Shown in pieces: positions 11,148 through 21,769 of a stretch of DNA of 64,000 bases. The DNA is from Pempheris klunzingeri (taxonomy: Eukaryota > Chordata > Actinopteri > Acropomatiformes > Pempheridae): positions 2,346,487-2,410,486 of the forward strand of contig NC_092013.1 in the NCBI RefSeq assembly GCF_042242105.1. Reading direction: 5' to 3'. Position numbers and translations under genes: made by a program. The notes under the pieces were generated by a model. It saw only the letters and a list, made by a program, of their open reading frames with translations. It had not been told where the DNA came from and made no database searches. The first letter of the stretch is position 1; every line of letters starts with the position of its first letter.

Positions 11148-14057
11148 TCACACTGACCGTGGTAATATCTTCACTGAGAGATTATTCCAAGCGTGAATGT
11201 ATGGAAACATCCTCTCAGTGAAAGTGTGTGTGAAGGTGTGTATGTCTCTGTTAGTATCAGGATCAGAGAACGACAGCTTTCCTCTGTTCCAGTCCAGATT
11301 CACTCTGATCCTCTGAGGATTCTTCTGCACCACGAGATCAGTGACTGGAGCTGATGGTGAGAGTGCTGAGTATTTACCATTATAGAATCCTATTCTCCAG
11401 AATCCAGACTTTATGTTTCCCTTCCTCTGGACAGACTCTGCTAACAGACCCAGTGTCCACCTTGTGTTGTCTCCAACCTCAACATCCCAGCTGTGAGTCC
11501 CTGAGGTGAAGCCCTCAGATCCCAGAACACCTTGTAAACAATCAAATCTCTCTGGATTATCAGGAAGCTGCTGTTTCCCTCCTCCTCTCAGGCTGCTCAG
11601 GTCTTCAGACAGGATGAGTTGTGGATGTGCAGTGTTTGGGTCCAGGATCACAGGAGAGTAGGAGACCATGTCCTTCATCTTGTTCCAGATGTTGAAGGTC
11701 AGGTTGCCCAGGTGTTTGGCCTCGTCTATCAGAGCTCCTGAGGGCAGCTGTGGATCCTCCAGCAGGGGGCGCTGCTGGACTCTCTCCACTGCAGCCTTGT
11801 AGTTGTTCAGGAATGAGACGTCTTCAGCTCTCAGCTCCTCCTCTGTGGCTCTGACTATGTCTGAAAGAGCTGCTATCTCTCTGCTCAGAGCCTCCATCTT
11901 CTCCTTCATCATCTGACTCTTCTGCTCCTCTTCCTCCCTCAGTGCAGCCATCCTCACCTCCTCTTCCTCTTCTAGAAACTGGTGAAGCTTCTTAAACTGC
12001 TCCTTAATCTGCCTCTCTGTCTGTCTGGCCTGGACCTTAATGTGTTCTGCTGTTTGATCAAACTTCACTTTAACTTGTTCAGAAACCTTTAACTTCTTCT
12101 TTAAAGGCTTCAGAGTTTCCTGAAGTTTCTTCTTGAGTTGTCGTGCAGCTTCATCAATTGTTCTGAATATGTGGTTGGTGTGTTTTTCTGAATCTGTGCA
12201 GATGAGACACACCGGCTGCTGATGGTCCACACAGAAGAATTTGAGTTTCTCAGAGTGCAGACTGCAGAGAGCCTCTGAAGTCCTTTTGTTTCTGAGTGAA
12301 GCTGAAAACGCAGCAAACACAAAGAACAGTCAGCCACAGCTCCCCTCCCTCCTCCTCAGCTCAACAACAATCAATACATGAAATGGTCTTCCACAGGGCT
12401 AAAGAGAGTCACAGCCTCTGAACCGAATGAGCAAGAACTATGAACTAAAAATAACAAGGCTGCTATTTTTCTTTGTTGCTTAAATGATTGTGGCATTTAA
12501 CAGAGTTGCTAATTTGCCAGACTGAAAACTCAAAGTGAGGCTGTTAGTCAGCGGTTGTGTACAGAACAAATGAGACACCGTGCTGCGGTGGCTGCTGATC
12601 CAGCACACAGCTAGTTAAAACCTCCTTTGAGCCTGCATGATACATTAAATACATTCAAATATGAATTAATATGCAATATGGCAGATGACCATCCTGTCAT
12701 GTCCGTGTTTTTAGTTGCCACGGCCACAGAAAAGCGCATGCTTCTAGGGGTAGAGTTACTGAAAGGCTGTGTGTTGTGTTTGCTGCCACAGAAACGTTTA
12801 TGTAAGGTTTCTACGCCGTTTTTTAGTCTTCACAACAGAGTTGGTCGACACAATGAAGCTAGCATTGGTTAGCAGCTACTGGTCAAGCTAAAGTCTTAAG
12901 GTTGCCTAAAACTGGAGGTCTCCAAAATAATTGTTTTGCCATGGCAGTACTGCTCTAAGACACCGGAGAGATGCACCTCCTCAGACTGTCTCAGTGTTGT
13001 AACTACTAAAGCTCCAAAAGTGTTTATCACTGTGGATATGCGAACATGCACGTTCGTAGAGAAAACAGGATTTAAGCATGTGGTGACAGTTAAAGCTTTT
13101 GTGATAAATATCATATTGTGAACTTTTTCTCATGGTATTATCATAGTTTTGGTACATCCCTGTGCTTAAGACATCCTTTTCTTCATGTTTATCCAAGAAT
13201 GTATCATTCCTGAGGTATAAGACAAAGCTAAAAAATACCATCTTAATTTTCTAACCCTTGCTCCAAGAAAATGCTTCTTCTCCTACGTAGACTTCACTAC
13301 AGTCATGATTGGTTTGCAGGAACAAAACAGAAAGAATGAGCTTTCCAATAGATGCTACCTCCACAGGATTGCAAGGAAAAACTTTTAGTTCCAACAATAA
13401 AGTGTGATGTTAAGCTTTGAAGGTAAGACTGTGCAGGATGAGTTCACCTGGACTCACGTCCTCGGTAAGAAATGAGGGACCTGCTGCTGCTCCAACCTCT
13501 GTGGCTGCTTCTGAAACTGAAGGCCATGATGTTAGTCTATGCTGGCTAACGTTGATAAATATAAAGTCATATCATATTACTCACTTTAATATCTCATTGT
13601 CTCACACCAAGAAGTAAATAAAAGGGAATTTAATCAGGTAGCACCATCACGCCTCTGTCCTCTCAAAGAATGATGACATTTGATGATAATTACAAGATCA
13701 GGCCTCCATTTTTATGGTGATTACAATGATCTTCATTACTGAGAGACTCTGTTTGTTTACAGATAAAAGAAAGAGTGACTGACCTTCTGGTTCTGAGATG
13801 GCGTCTGACAGACTCTGCACCAGATCCTTCCTGGGTATTTTCTCTAAAATCATCTTGGTTACCTCCAGAGCTCCATCAAGTTTATATGTTTGTACCATCA
13901 GAGTCACTGTGTCCAGCCCTTCTGCCTTCTCCAGTTTGGACCCTTTGATGGTTTGGTAGCCCTGCAGGATGTCAGACTGCTGCAGATACCATTTGAACTT
14001 CTTGAATTCATTGTCTCTTAATTCCTCCAGAGTGTTCAAAAGGTCCTCTGACGTCAT
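11148..14057 (-). CDS. Pyrin/TRIM20-like protein: PYD, one linker exon, B-box2, coiled coil, PRY-SPRY (gene L2)
   Basis: Exons 14,057-13,784 (PYD), 13,516-13,448 (linker) and 12,301-11,148 (terminal) join in phase 1 to 1,497 bases, 498 residues. The PYD differs from L1 at a few positions ([23 protein letters not shown]). B-box2 begins at about Cys127; coiled coil and PRY-SPRY follow. Only one linker exon is present. It starts like L1 exon C ([17 protein letters not shown]) and its downstream intron is that of L1 exon A, so it is a recombination product. The C-terminus ends early with ILPRSV instead of the [16 protein letters not shown] end of its relatives, because a few bases are missing just before the normal end. 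Same proposed role as L1. Confidence 0.8.
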
Positions 14058-14189
14058 GGTGTCTCCCTACTAAAATCAGACAGAGCCGAAAAAAACAGAA
14101 GGAAAACATGAACACAAACACATCAGAGCAGCAACAGGAGCTGCAACGAGAGTCAATGGTGGAACAAAGGCCAGATATTTCTGGTGACG

Positions 14190-14760
14190 TTCACTGTTTT
14201 TAAGGTTTTAAGTAATCAAGCCAAAGAGGGTGAAAAAAAAAAATGATTCATCTCATCCATTCAAACAGAAAATACAGAGAATGACTCTGTTGTTGTCTCG
14301 TGTGAAAACTACGCAGCAAAACACCACCATTATTTTTTTAGTGTATTTTCAGTTTCTCTGAAGTTTCACCTTAGATACAGAAACATAAACAACAATGTGC
14401 AATTCAAAGTTTTATTTTGTAGTTTAGTTCATGAATTTATTGTCTTTGACTCCTTAACTGTGAATAAATAATCTGGAAGCCTTGCTTAATTTCATTGTGT
14501 TCATTTTTGCTTCATTGCTGTTTTTATTGCCATGTGAAGCAGTTTGTAACACTTCCTCTACAAATAAAGTTCATTATTATTACTCTCTGTTATAACTCCT
14601 TGGAGTGATTTGTAGAAAAAGCTCATTCATGTCCTCATAGAACTGGAGTCATAAGTAACCACGACACTTGCAGACTGATGGAAGACATGACTGAAGTTAT
14701 CTGGCGTCTGATCTTGGAGTGGAGTCCTGTCCTCTGAGAACAACACGCTGTCCAGCCTGT
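14190..14760. other. Non-coding stretch upstream of gene L2, shared with the right-hand array
   Basis: Absent from the equivalent place in gene L1. Part of it (about 14,505-14,580, GTGAAGC then TTTGTAACACTTCCTCTA) is the reverse complement of 45,955-46,015 and the same spot in the other right-hand units. It is therefore an old piece of the gene unit upstream of the PYD exon, lost from L1. I see no coding potential. Confidence 0.45.
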
Positions 14761-15510
14761 CACACCTCAGCTTGGTTCATGTTCTGCACTAATTAGACCC
14801 TCTCAGGGAAAAAATCTACACTGGAACACGTTTACTCATTTACAGTCCTGCTTCATTTGTAAATTCGTCTCTTAGTGGGTGCACAGGTTTGGATGTGGAG
14901 CGTGGTCATTGAAGGGGCCCCCACTGGATGCTGAGTGTGGGGCTTACTGGAAGTTTCTCAGAGCTGCATTTTGAGTAAATATAAGATTGTAACTTCTATT
15001 TTAAACGGAGTCACTCCTCAGCCTTTCTGCAAAGACACTGAGACTGCAGAGCTGCAGCAGGTCCTGCAAACATCATTTGCTCAGACAGCTTTTTCTGTAA
15101 AAGGCTCAAAGTCCTGGAGCTTCCTATCTGATCGGCTGCAATCTGCCGCCAGCTCCAACACTTTAAACAGTTAAAAGACCGACCTCATCCTGGTGAATTC
15201 AGCAACAAACCTGTACTCATGTCTAGTTCTGGACTGAAAGGTTTTTAAACTTGTGCTTCATTGTGTTTTGCTGTATCCAGTTTACCTTCTGTTAACCTCA
15301 TTGTTTCAATCTGTTATTTTCATAAAAGTCCTCGTAAAGCCGGGAGCTGCAAGTTACCATCCACTATCAACACTATGATCCTTGCATGGGAGAGCTGTAC
15401 TGCATCTGTCCCTATCAAATAAACCATGAATGAATAATGGCTCCCCTCCCTGCTCTACTAACTTCTCTGTAATGTACTTTCACTTTGAGTGTTTCTTTAG
15501 TCAGACTCAC

Positions 15511-15720
15511 GTTCAGTGTGTGTGGAGACTCGGCAGGTTGAAGCAGCAGTGTTGTAGTTTCCACTTTTCTCTCCTGTAGCTGAACTCACTCAGAGAAAGT
15601 TGGTAGTTTGGTCTGAAGGTGAATCTGATTGTCTGCTCTTCAGTCTGTGTCTCTCTCCTCACTGAAGAAAAATAACAAACTGTTTCCTGGTTTGTCTCAG
15701 GTGAGTCAGGTGAGGGGTGG
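15511..15720 (-). promoter_or_regulatory. Leader exon and promoter module P2, upstream of gene L2
   Basis: This is the fourth copy of the module (minus strand), ending at a GTGAGT donor near 15,511 and about 1.45 kb before the PYD start at 14,057. The upstream part contains CACCTGACTCACCTGAGAC on the minus strand, including TGACTCA, a consensus AP-1 site; the plus-strand copy P3 at 36.74 kb has the same site. It is the innermost family sequence on the left; unique DNA and LINEs begin right after it. Confidence 0.55.
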
Positions 15721-15782
15721 AGTCAGACCGGCTCTGCTACATGCTTTTACTTCACATGTAACACAGGGGTTTGTTTCAGATT

Positions 15783-17045
15783 CAGATTCAAGATTCAAAG
15801 ATTCAAAGCGTTTATTGTCATGTGTACAGTGCAGAAACGGGTTTCCCTGTACAATGAAAATCTTACTTTGCTATCCACACTGAATGCCAAAGAGTAAAAA
15901 AAGAAGAGGATAAAAGAAAATAGAAAAACATATAAATATAAACTACTATTGCTAAATAAACTGCTATTGCTTAACATATAAATATATTTACAAAATGTGC
16001 AACTTAACCCTTGAGAACCCATGGGGTCAAATTTGGCCGCTGTTAATTGCTGCTACCCAAAATGAACAAACATAAAAAAAATTGTCAAATTTAACTGCCA
16101 CTTCTGTGGCACTCTGGGTTTTTGAAGTTAAATTTGACAATTTTTTTATGTTTGTTCATTTTGGGTAGCAGCAATTAACAGCGGCCAAATTTGACCCCAC
16201 GGGTTCTCCAGGGTTAACATAAAGTACAGTCAATGTGCAGATGAATGTGCAGATTAGAGTTAGGAGGGAGGGGTTAAGGAGCCTGATGGCGGAGGGAAAG
16301 AAGGAGTTTCTGAGTCTGGACGTCCTGCATTTCAGACTCCTGTACCTCCGGCCTGAGGGGAGGAGAGTGAACAGTTTGTGTTGGGGGTGGGTGGAGTCCT
16401 TGATGATGGAGGCAGCCCTCCGGTGGACTCTGTGTCTGTAGATGCTCTGCAGAGAGAGCAGGGGAGTCCTGGTGATCTTGGACGCAGTCTTCACCACTCT
16501 CTGCAGGAGTTAACGGTCCATGATGGTGGTGCTGCCGTACCACACGGTGATGCAGCCGGTTAGGATGGACTCAACAACGCAGCTGTAGAAGTTGGTGAGG
16601 ATTTTTGACAACATGCCAAACCTCCTCAGCCTCCTCAGGAAATACAGCCGTTGCTGGGCCTTCCTCAGCAGCTGTGTGGTGTTCAGTGTCCAGCTGAGGT
16701 CCTCATTGATGTGGACCCCCAGGTATTTGAAGCTGCTCACCCTCTCCACTTCCTGACCTCGGATGAGCAGTGGCTGATGAGGGCTCCTCTCCTTCCTCAT
16801 GTGCACTATCATCTCCTTAGTCTTGTCCGTGTTGAGGGTGAGGTTGTTGTCCACCTCCCTCCTGTAGGATGCTTCGTCTCCACCGGTGATGCGTCCTATC
16901 ACAGCGGTGTCGTCTGCAAACTTCAGGATGGTGTTGTCCTTGTGGGAGGCAACACAGTCGTGGGTGAACAGGGTGTAGAGGATGGGGCTGAGGACACACC
17001 CCTGAGGTGTGCCGATGTTGGTGATGATGCTGGCTGAAGTCCCAT
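15783..17045 (-). mobile_element. L2-like LINE, 5-prime truncated
   Basis: The minus strand reads reverse transcriptase motifs GTPQGCVLSPILYTLF, LKFADDTAVIG and SSFKYLGVHINEDLSW, then a C-terminal region with YRSLKCRTSRLRNSFFP. An in-frame stop splits the last third near 16,510. The 3-prime end carries the CAATAAACGCTTTGAATC tail at 15,783-15,820. The endonuclease and first half of RT are missing. A 206-bp MITE interrupts its 3-prime UTR. It is non-functional. Confidence 0.75.
16008..16213. mobile_element. PiggyBac-like palindromic MITE with TTAA target duplication
   Basis: The element is flanked by TTAA at 16,004-16,007 and 16,214-16,217 and ends in CCCTTGAGAACC and GGTTCTCCAGGG. Its two arms of about 90 bases are near-perfect inverted repeats (GGGGTCAAATTTGGCCGCTG pairs with CAGCGGCCAAATTTGACCCC). 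A short loop of about 20 bases carries the unpaired centre. A TTAA target and CCC/GGG ends are hallmarks of piggyBac-type insertion. It carries no gene. It sits inside the LINE 3-prime UTR, so it is younger than that LINE copy. Confidence 0.8.
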
Positions 17046-17267
17046 GCACTTTTTCTAAACCTGCACCATAGAAAGCGTCCTGACAGACAACAATTTGTAC
17101 TAAACTCATAACTTTCTACGCTATCTAATTACTGTAAAATTCATACCGATCATATTGTTAATTCTCACTGCATGTGTTTTGTATTTACAGATACAAAACA
17201 TTTTAGTATTTTAATACTTAAGTTTAGCATATTAGTATATTTCTTACTCTATTGTTAGATTTGTCCT

Positions 17268-17400
17268 AAAGATTCAAGTGTACAGTACAGAAACAGGTTT
17301 CCCTGTACAATGAAAATCTTACTTTACCATCCACACTGAATGCCTTACACATAAGCCATGTTGAACTGTGTACGATCGTGTATGTGACAATACAACTTTG
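17268..17400 (-). mobile_element. Second L2-like LINE 3-prime end fragment
   Basis: This repeats the 3-prime UTR end of the element at 15.8 kb: GTTTCCCTGTACAATGAAAA and ATCCACACTGAATGCC are shared with 15,840-15,890. Only the last hundred or so bases are present, with no coding part. It is a severely truncated insertion of the same family in the same orientation. Stretch 17,400-17,640 shows nothing recognisable. Confidence 0.6.
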
Positions 17401-17639
17401 AAACAACTAACGCTCAAACTCCTGCTTCCAATCTGCCCCTTGAACATCCACTTGAACGCTCTCCAGTGCCGTACATCTACTGCGCTTTAGCGCCACATCC
17501 GCCAAGTGCAGAAAGCAGAACAGATGGTGGTGAATGAATCCTAAAGACGACCATATGCCATCAAAAGGTTTTGTAAAAGGACTGAACTGAATTTGAAGAA
17601 ACTAATTTAGTCCAGTGGTTCCCAACCTCCAGATATCAT

Positions 17640-18265
17640 CTATAATAATAATAATAATAATACATTTTATTTATAGGCGCCTTTCAAGGCACTCAAGGAC
17701 ACCGTACAACACAGTTAAAAACAAACAGTGAAAAAGCAAGTTAAAAAGTCAAAAAATTTAAAAAACCAAGGGGTGGAAGATCTGCAGAGTGATGTTACAG
17801 TGAGTAGGCTTGTTTAAACAGGTAGGTTTTGAGGTGAGATTTGAAGATGGTCAAAGTATTGATGTTCCTGATGTCCGGTGGGAGGACGACACACAGATTT
17901 TTTACTTGAGGGGAGGGGGAGACAGAGGAGTTGGCGATGGTGAAGGTGAAACTGTTAGCTTTTGTGAGGGTGGATTTGGTACCAATGAGGAGAACTTCGG
18001 TTTTGTCACTGTTGAGTTTGAGAAAGTTGGAGGAGAACCAGGAGTTGATTTCTTGCAGGCAGTCACAGAGGGAGGTGGGAGGTAGGGAGGAGGTGGGTTT
18101 GGTGGAAAGGTAGAGCTGGGTGTCGTCTGCATAGCAATAAAAGTGAATGTTATATTTACGGAAAATGTGGCCAAGGGGGAGGAGATAGATGATGAAAAGT
18201 ATAGGTCCAAGGACAGAACCCTGGGGAACACCGGAAGAGATGGGAGATGGCTGGGATGAAAATGT
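17640..18265 (-). mobile_element. Rex1-like LINE fragment with reverse transcriptase core
   Basis: The minus strand reads SSGVPQGSVLGPILFIIYLL, FYCYADDTQLYLS and FLKLNSDKTEVLLIG, then jumps to the C-terminal end LPPDIRNINTLTIFKSHLKT. A central portion of the thumb region is deleted in frame. The 3-prime end at about 17,640-17,662 has a (TAA)n tail followed by CGCCTTTCAAGGCACTCAAGG. It is 5-prime truncated and inserted in a repeat that continues at 18,266. Clade assignment (Rex1-like) is tentative. Confidence 0.7.
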
Positions 18266-18360
18266 TTTTATGGTACATGTTCCTGCAATATATAACATAA
18301 GAAAAACCTTCTAACACTGGTGGACTAACAGACTGCTCTCTGTGTCCGGGCTGAAAACAT
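18266..18360. repeat. Dispersed repeat, copy 1 (related to 22,245-22,410)
   Basis: TGGTACATGTTCCTGCAA, then ATAAGA(A/G)AAACCTTCTAACA and GACTGCTCTCTG are shared with 22,255-22,400. The LINE at 17.64-18.27 kb ends exactly at this block, suggesting it inserted there. Family unknown. The following stretch, 18,360-21,310, has no gene I can support; small open frames there have no recognised similarity and no matching splice context. Confidence 0.4.
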
Positions 18361-21310
18361 TTGCACAGTAATGTGTATGTATTTACATTTGCAATGTCTG
18401 AATCTTATTCAACATCTACATTCATCTAAACTGTGGTGAAACGTGCATGATGTTGCTGGATTGATGTCGATCTGATGATCACAAAGTGTTTCACCGTCTG
18501 TTTTTGCTGTGAACCTCACACACCCACGACACAGGACTCCTGCTACTCTTTAGCTGGACGCTAGCAGAGCTGCATGAGATGATGAATGAGAGGGGAAAGA
18601 GGTAATGAAGTTGTTCTGTGTTCTTTTATAGAATAGATATTTATAGAGGTAGAGCAGGTGATTCTACCTCTGTAGGACAGTTATCTAAAAGAAACCATGT
18701 GAGAAATTGGGAGGTGAAAACGACCACACAGCTCAAATAGCTGCTAACTGGTTTGACAAAGCATTGGATCTTATTTTATATATCGAATCTTAAATCTGAA
18801 AAAATCTAGCAGTGGCTAAATATTCCCTTCTGAAATGTAATGCAAGAATAAAGAGAGAAAAATGCTGATGCACAACGGTACTTCAGTGAATACCTTAGTG
18901 ACTTCCTCACTCTATTCTATGTTTCTATACAGCATAACCTCAAAAACAAAACACATCAAGCAGATAAAAAGAGGGTGATTTATTTTATTTTACAAGACAG
19001 ACGAGACGTTCTGTTGGCTAAGAAAGGTCGAGCATGTTTGGGGTTCAGCAGGCGGACCTCCATTTGTTAGAGACTCGACTAAAAACTCCTCATTTCATAC
19101 TTCTTTATGATCTGCCGACTTTTTCATTAGATGGCTTTTGTGTTATTGTGACATAGAAAGACCACTGACACTGAAATCACACTCTACCTGTGTGTATTTA
19201 TCACACTGCATGCTGTTAATCACTCGCTCAGGCAAAGCATCAGTCTTAACCCTTCAATAACGTTCAGATGAATATTGGATCTTTGCCTCCCGACAGTTTC
19301 ATCCACCAAAGCAGCAAACAGTGGATTAAATCCTGTGGATCAGAAAAACCTTTGGGGTGGCGATGCAGCTCTGAGATGGGTGTGTGTTTCCCTCATAGCT
19401 GCAGACAACAGAGTGAGGAACCAAAACATGTTTCCTTACTGCCTTTAAGCAACAGAAGCTACAGCCGGCTGGGGAGGTGCTTCTGTTAAGACGGTTTAGA
19501 ATTACAAGCTCCTACCTAAAGACTGTAGACACGTTTTCTTTCTATTTAATGATACAGGCACAAAAATAAATTTGATTGATTTTTAAATCCTTTTAGCACA
19601 GCCTTGGCCACTTTTGATCTATCCAAACTGGGGGAAACCGTTCGTTTCTACCCGTTTGGTTAGAAAAATATTCAAATCAGTGCCACAAAGGGCTAAAATC
19701 ACCCTTTGTCACCATTTCTGCACCAGTTTTTCCATGTTGAAGCAGAAAGAATCAGCAGCCACAGCCTCTCCTTTTAAAAAGGATGACCAATTTCTCTCCA
19801 CCGGTCTCAGTCGCCATTCGACATGAGGCGGCGAATGTACAACTCCAGGATTTTCACTGAAAACTGATCATTTCCTTGCAGAAAGCTGCTTTGAAGAATG
19901 ACTGCGCTAACCACAGGAAAGGCTTTAGGAAGATCAAACCAAATGCTAACAAAGGTACAAAATGATTGAAAATGATGATTACAGTGTGGCAGCTGTGATT
20001 TCTGGGTGAAAGTGAACTGTACTGTGTGGAAGGAGGCGTTTAAGGTTGAGAAATGACATCCAGCAGCTTGTTGGCTTCATGTGTGACACCAGACGAACCA
20101 CAGCAGAGCTCCTCGAAAGCAGGAAACTGCAGAGGCGGCTTACGCCATGCTGGTGGGAAGCAGAGGGAGAGAGAGAGAAGATGGTTGAAATCACAGGAAA
20201 ATGGACATGTAAAGGCTCACTGTTTCTGTAAGACGGGACTCAAGTTACTTCCTGTGACTTATTTTCAGATTAAACAGGACACCAGGAGACTCGGAGATGG
20301 ACTGTAAACCAGTGCTACCACTGATGAACGTGCACAGGTGCGACGGAGCCTAAACCACTGAAGGAAGACCAATAATCAGATTTTCCAACCAAACAATTGG
20401 GGGCATTTATTTGCTTATTGTGATCATTTCAGTTGTGCTTCAGAAAGATGGGAGTGAGAGTGTGTGTGTGTGCAGACCACTTCAAATCGAGAACAGAACC
20501 AAAGAACAGAACTCTTAGTTTAGACTTTAGCTGGTAGTCCGAGTTTACGGTGTACACATCCTACATATATTTATGAACACACACGTGTTTAAACGGAAAC
20601 AGGTACACTCTCCGTATGGTGCTTTAAAGGGAAGAAAACCCGATAATGTGAAGTCACTTGTAAGAGGCTATAATCTGGGAGCAGCGGGTCAGATTCCATC
20701 TACGTCCAGCACATTCAGAGCAGAAGCATTCATTCGTTCGGAGCCGCTCTCTCGGCCCCCTGATGGATGGAGTCCAACAGTAAATAAAATAAAATCTATG
20801 AAAATAATATACACACTTTTCAGCTGCGTTTTTTTTGGTCACCAAGTATGTCTGCTGCTGAAGACAAAGCTTTGACACCAGTGAACGTGAACAGTTGAGG
20901 CCATTAAAACCAAAACAAAGCTGAAATTTGCTCTGAAGAGCTGCAGTCAGGTGAGAAATCTCCATGGTTTCCTCACAGAACAACAGTTTCAAGTCTTTAT
21001 GCTAAGCTATACTAGCTGCTGGCTGTAGCTTCATGGCACAGACGTGACAGGAGTATCCATCCAACTGTCCAGCTAGAATCTAGAAATAAGCTGACAATGA
21101 CGACGAGTTGCCTTCATCTGAAATACTTCCCATGATTCATTTTTAGGCGAGAAATTAACTTTAATTTCACGATTCCTTAAAGCAGAAAATTCATCCGAGG
21201 GTCTGAATGACAGACGGAGTGAAGATCACGTGAACCTGCAGGCAGCAGAGACGCAACAACATGGCCTCCAGAAGACGTCCGCTGACAGGTGGCGTGAGAG
21301 ATTCAAAAAG

Positions 21311-21713
21311 TTAAAGCTGTAAAGTCAAACTAGGCTGCAAGCAGGGAGTAGTTTTAAAATGAACAGATGGTTGCCTGTGTGTGTGTGCAGACATTTTTTT
21401 TAGGCTGTGAGGACGAAGAAAAGCATCACCCATGGTAATCTCAAGTGTCTCAGTGTGTGTGTGTGTGTGTGATGAACAGGTGTAAATGAACCTGTCTGTT
21501 CCACAGGTGTTGTGAAGGAGTGTTACAATCATTTCTGCGTGATTGTGCGTTTAAAAAAAAAAAAAAAAAAAGAAATATGTGGGTCAAACACGATCTTCCA
21601 CTTAATCCTTATTAACTTTGTTAGGTTGTTTACATCTTGTTTCAGGTGCACAGATGACGAAGACAAACAAACCTGTAAAATCAGCATAGTGAGACAGAAA
21701 TAAAGAGGTTGGA

Positions 21714-21769
<56 letters not shown>

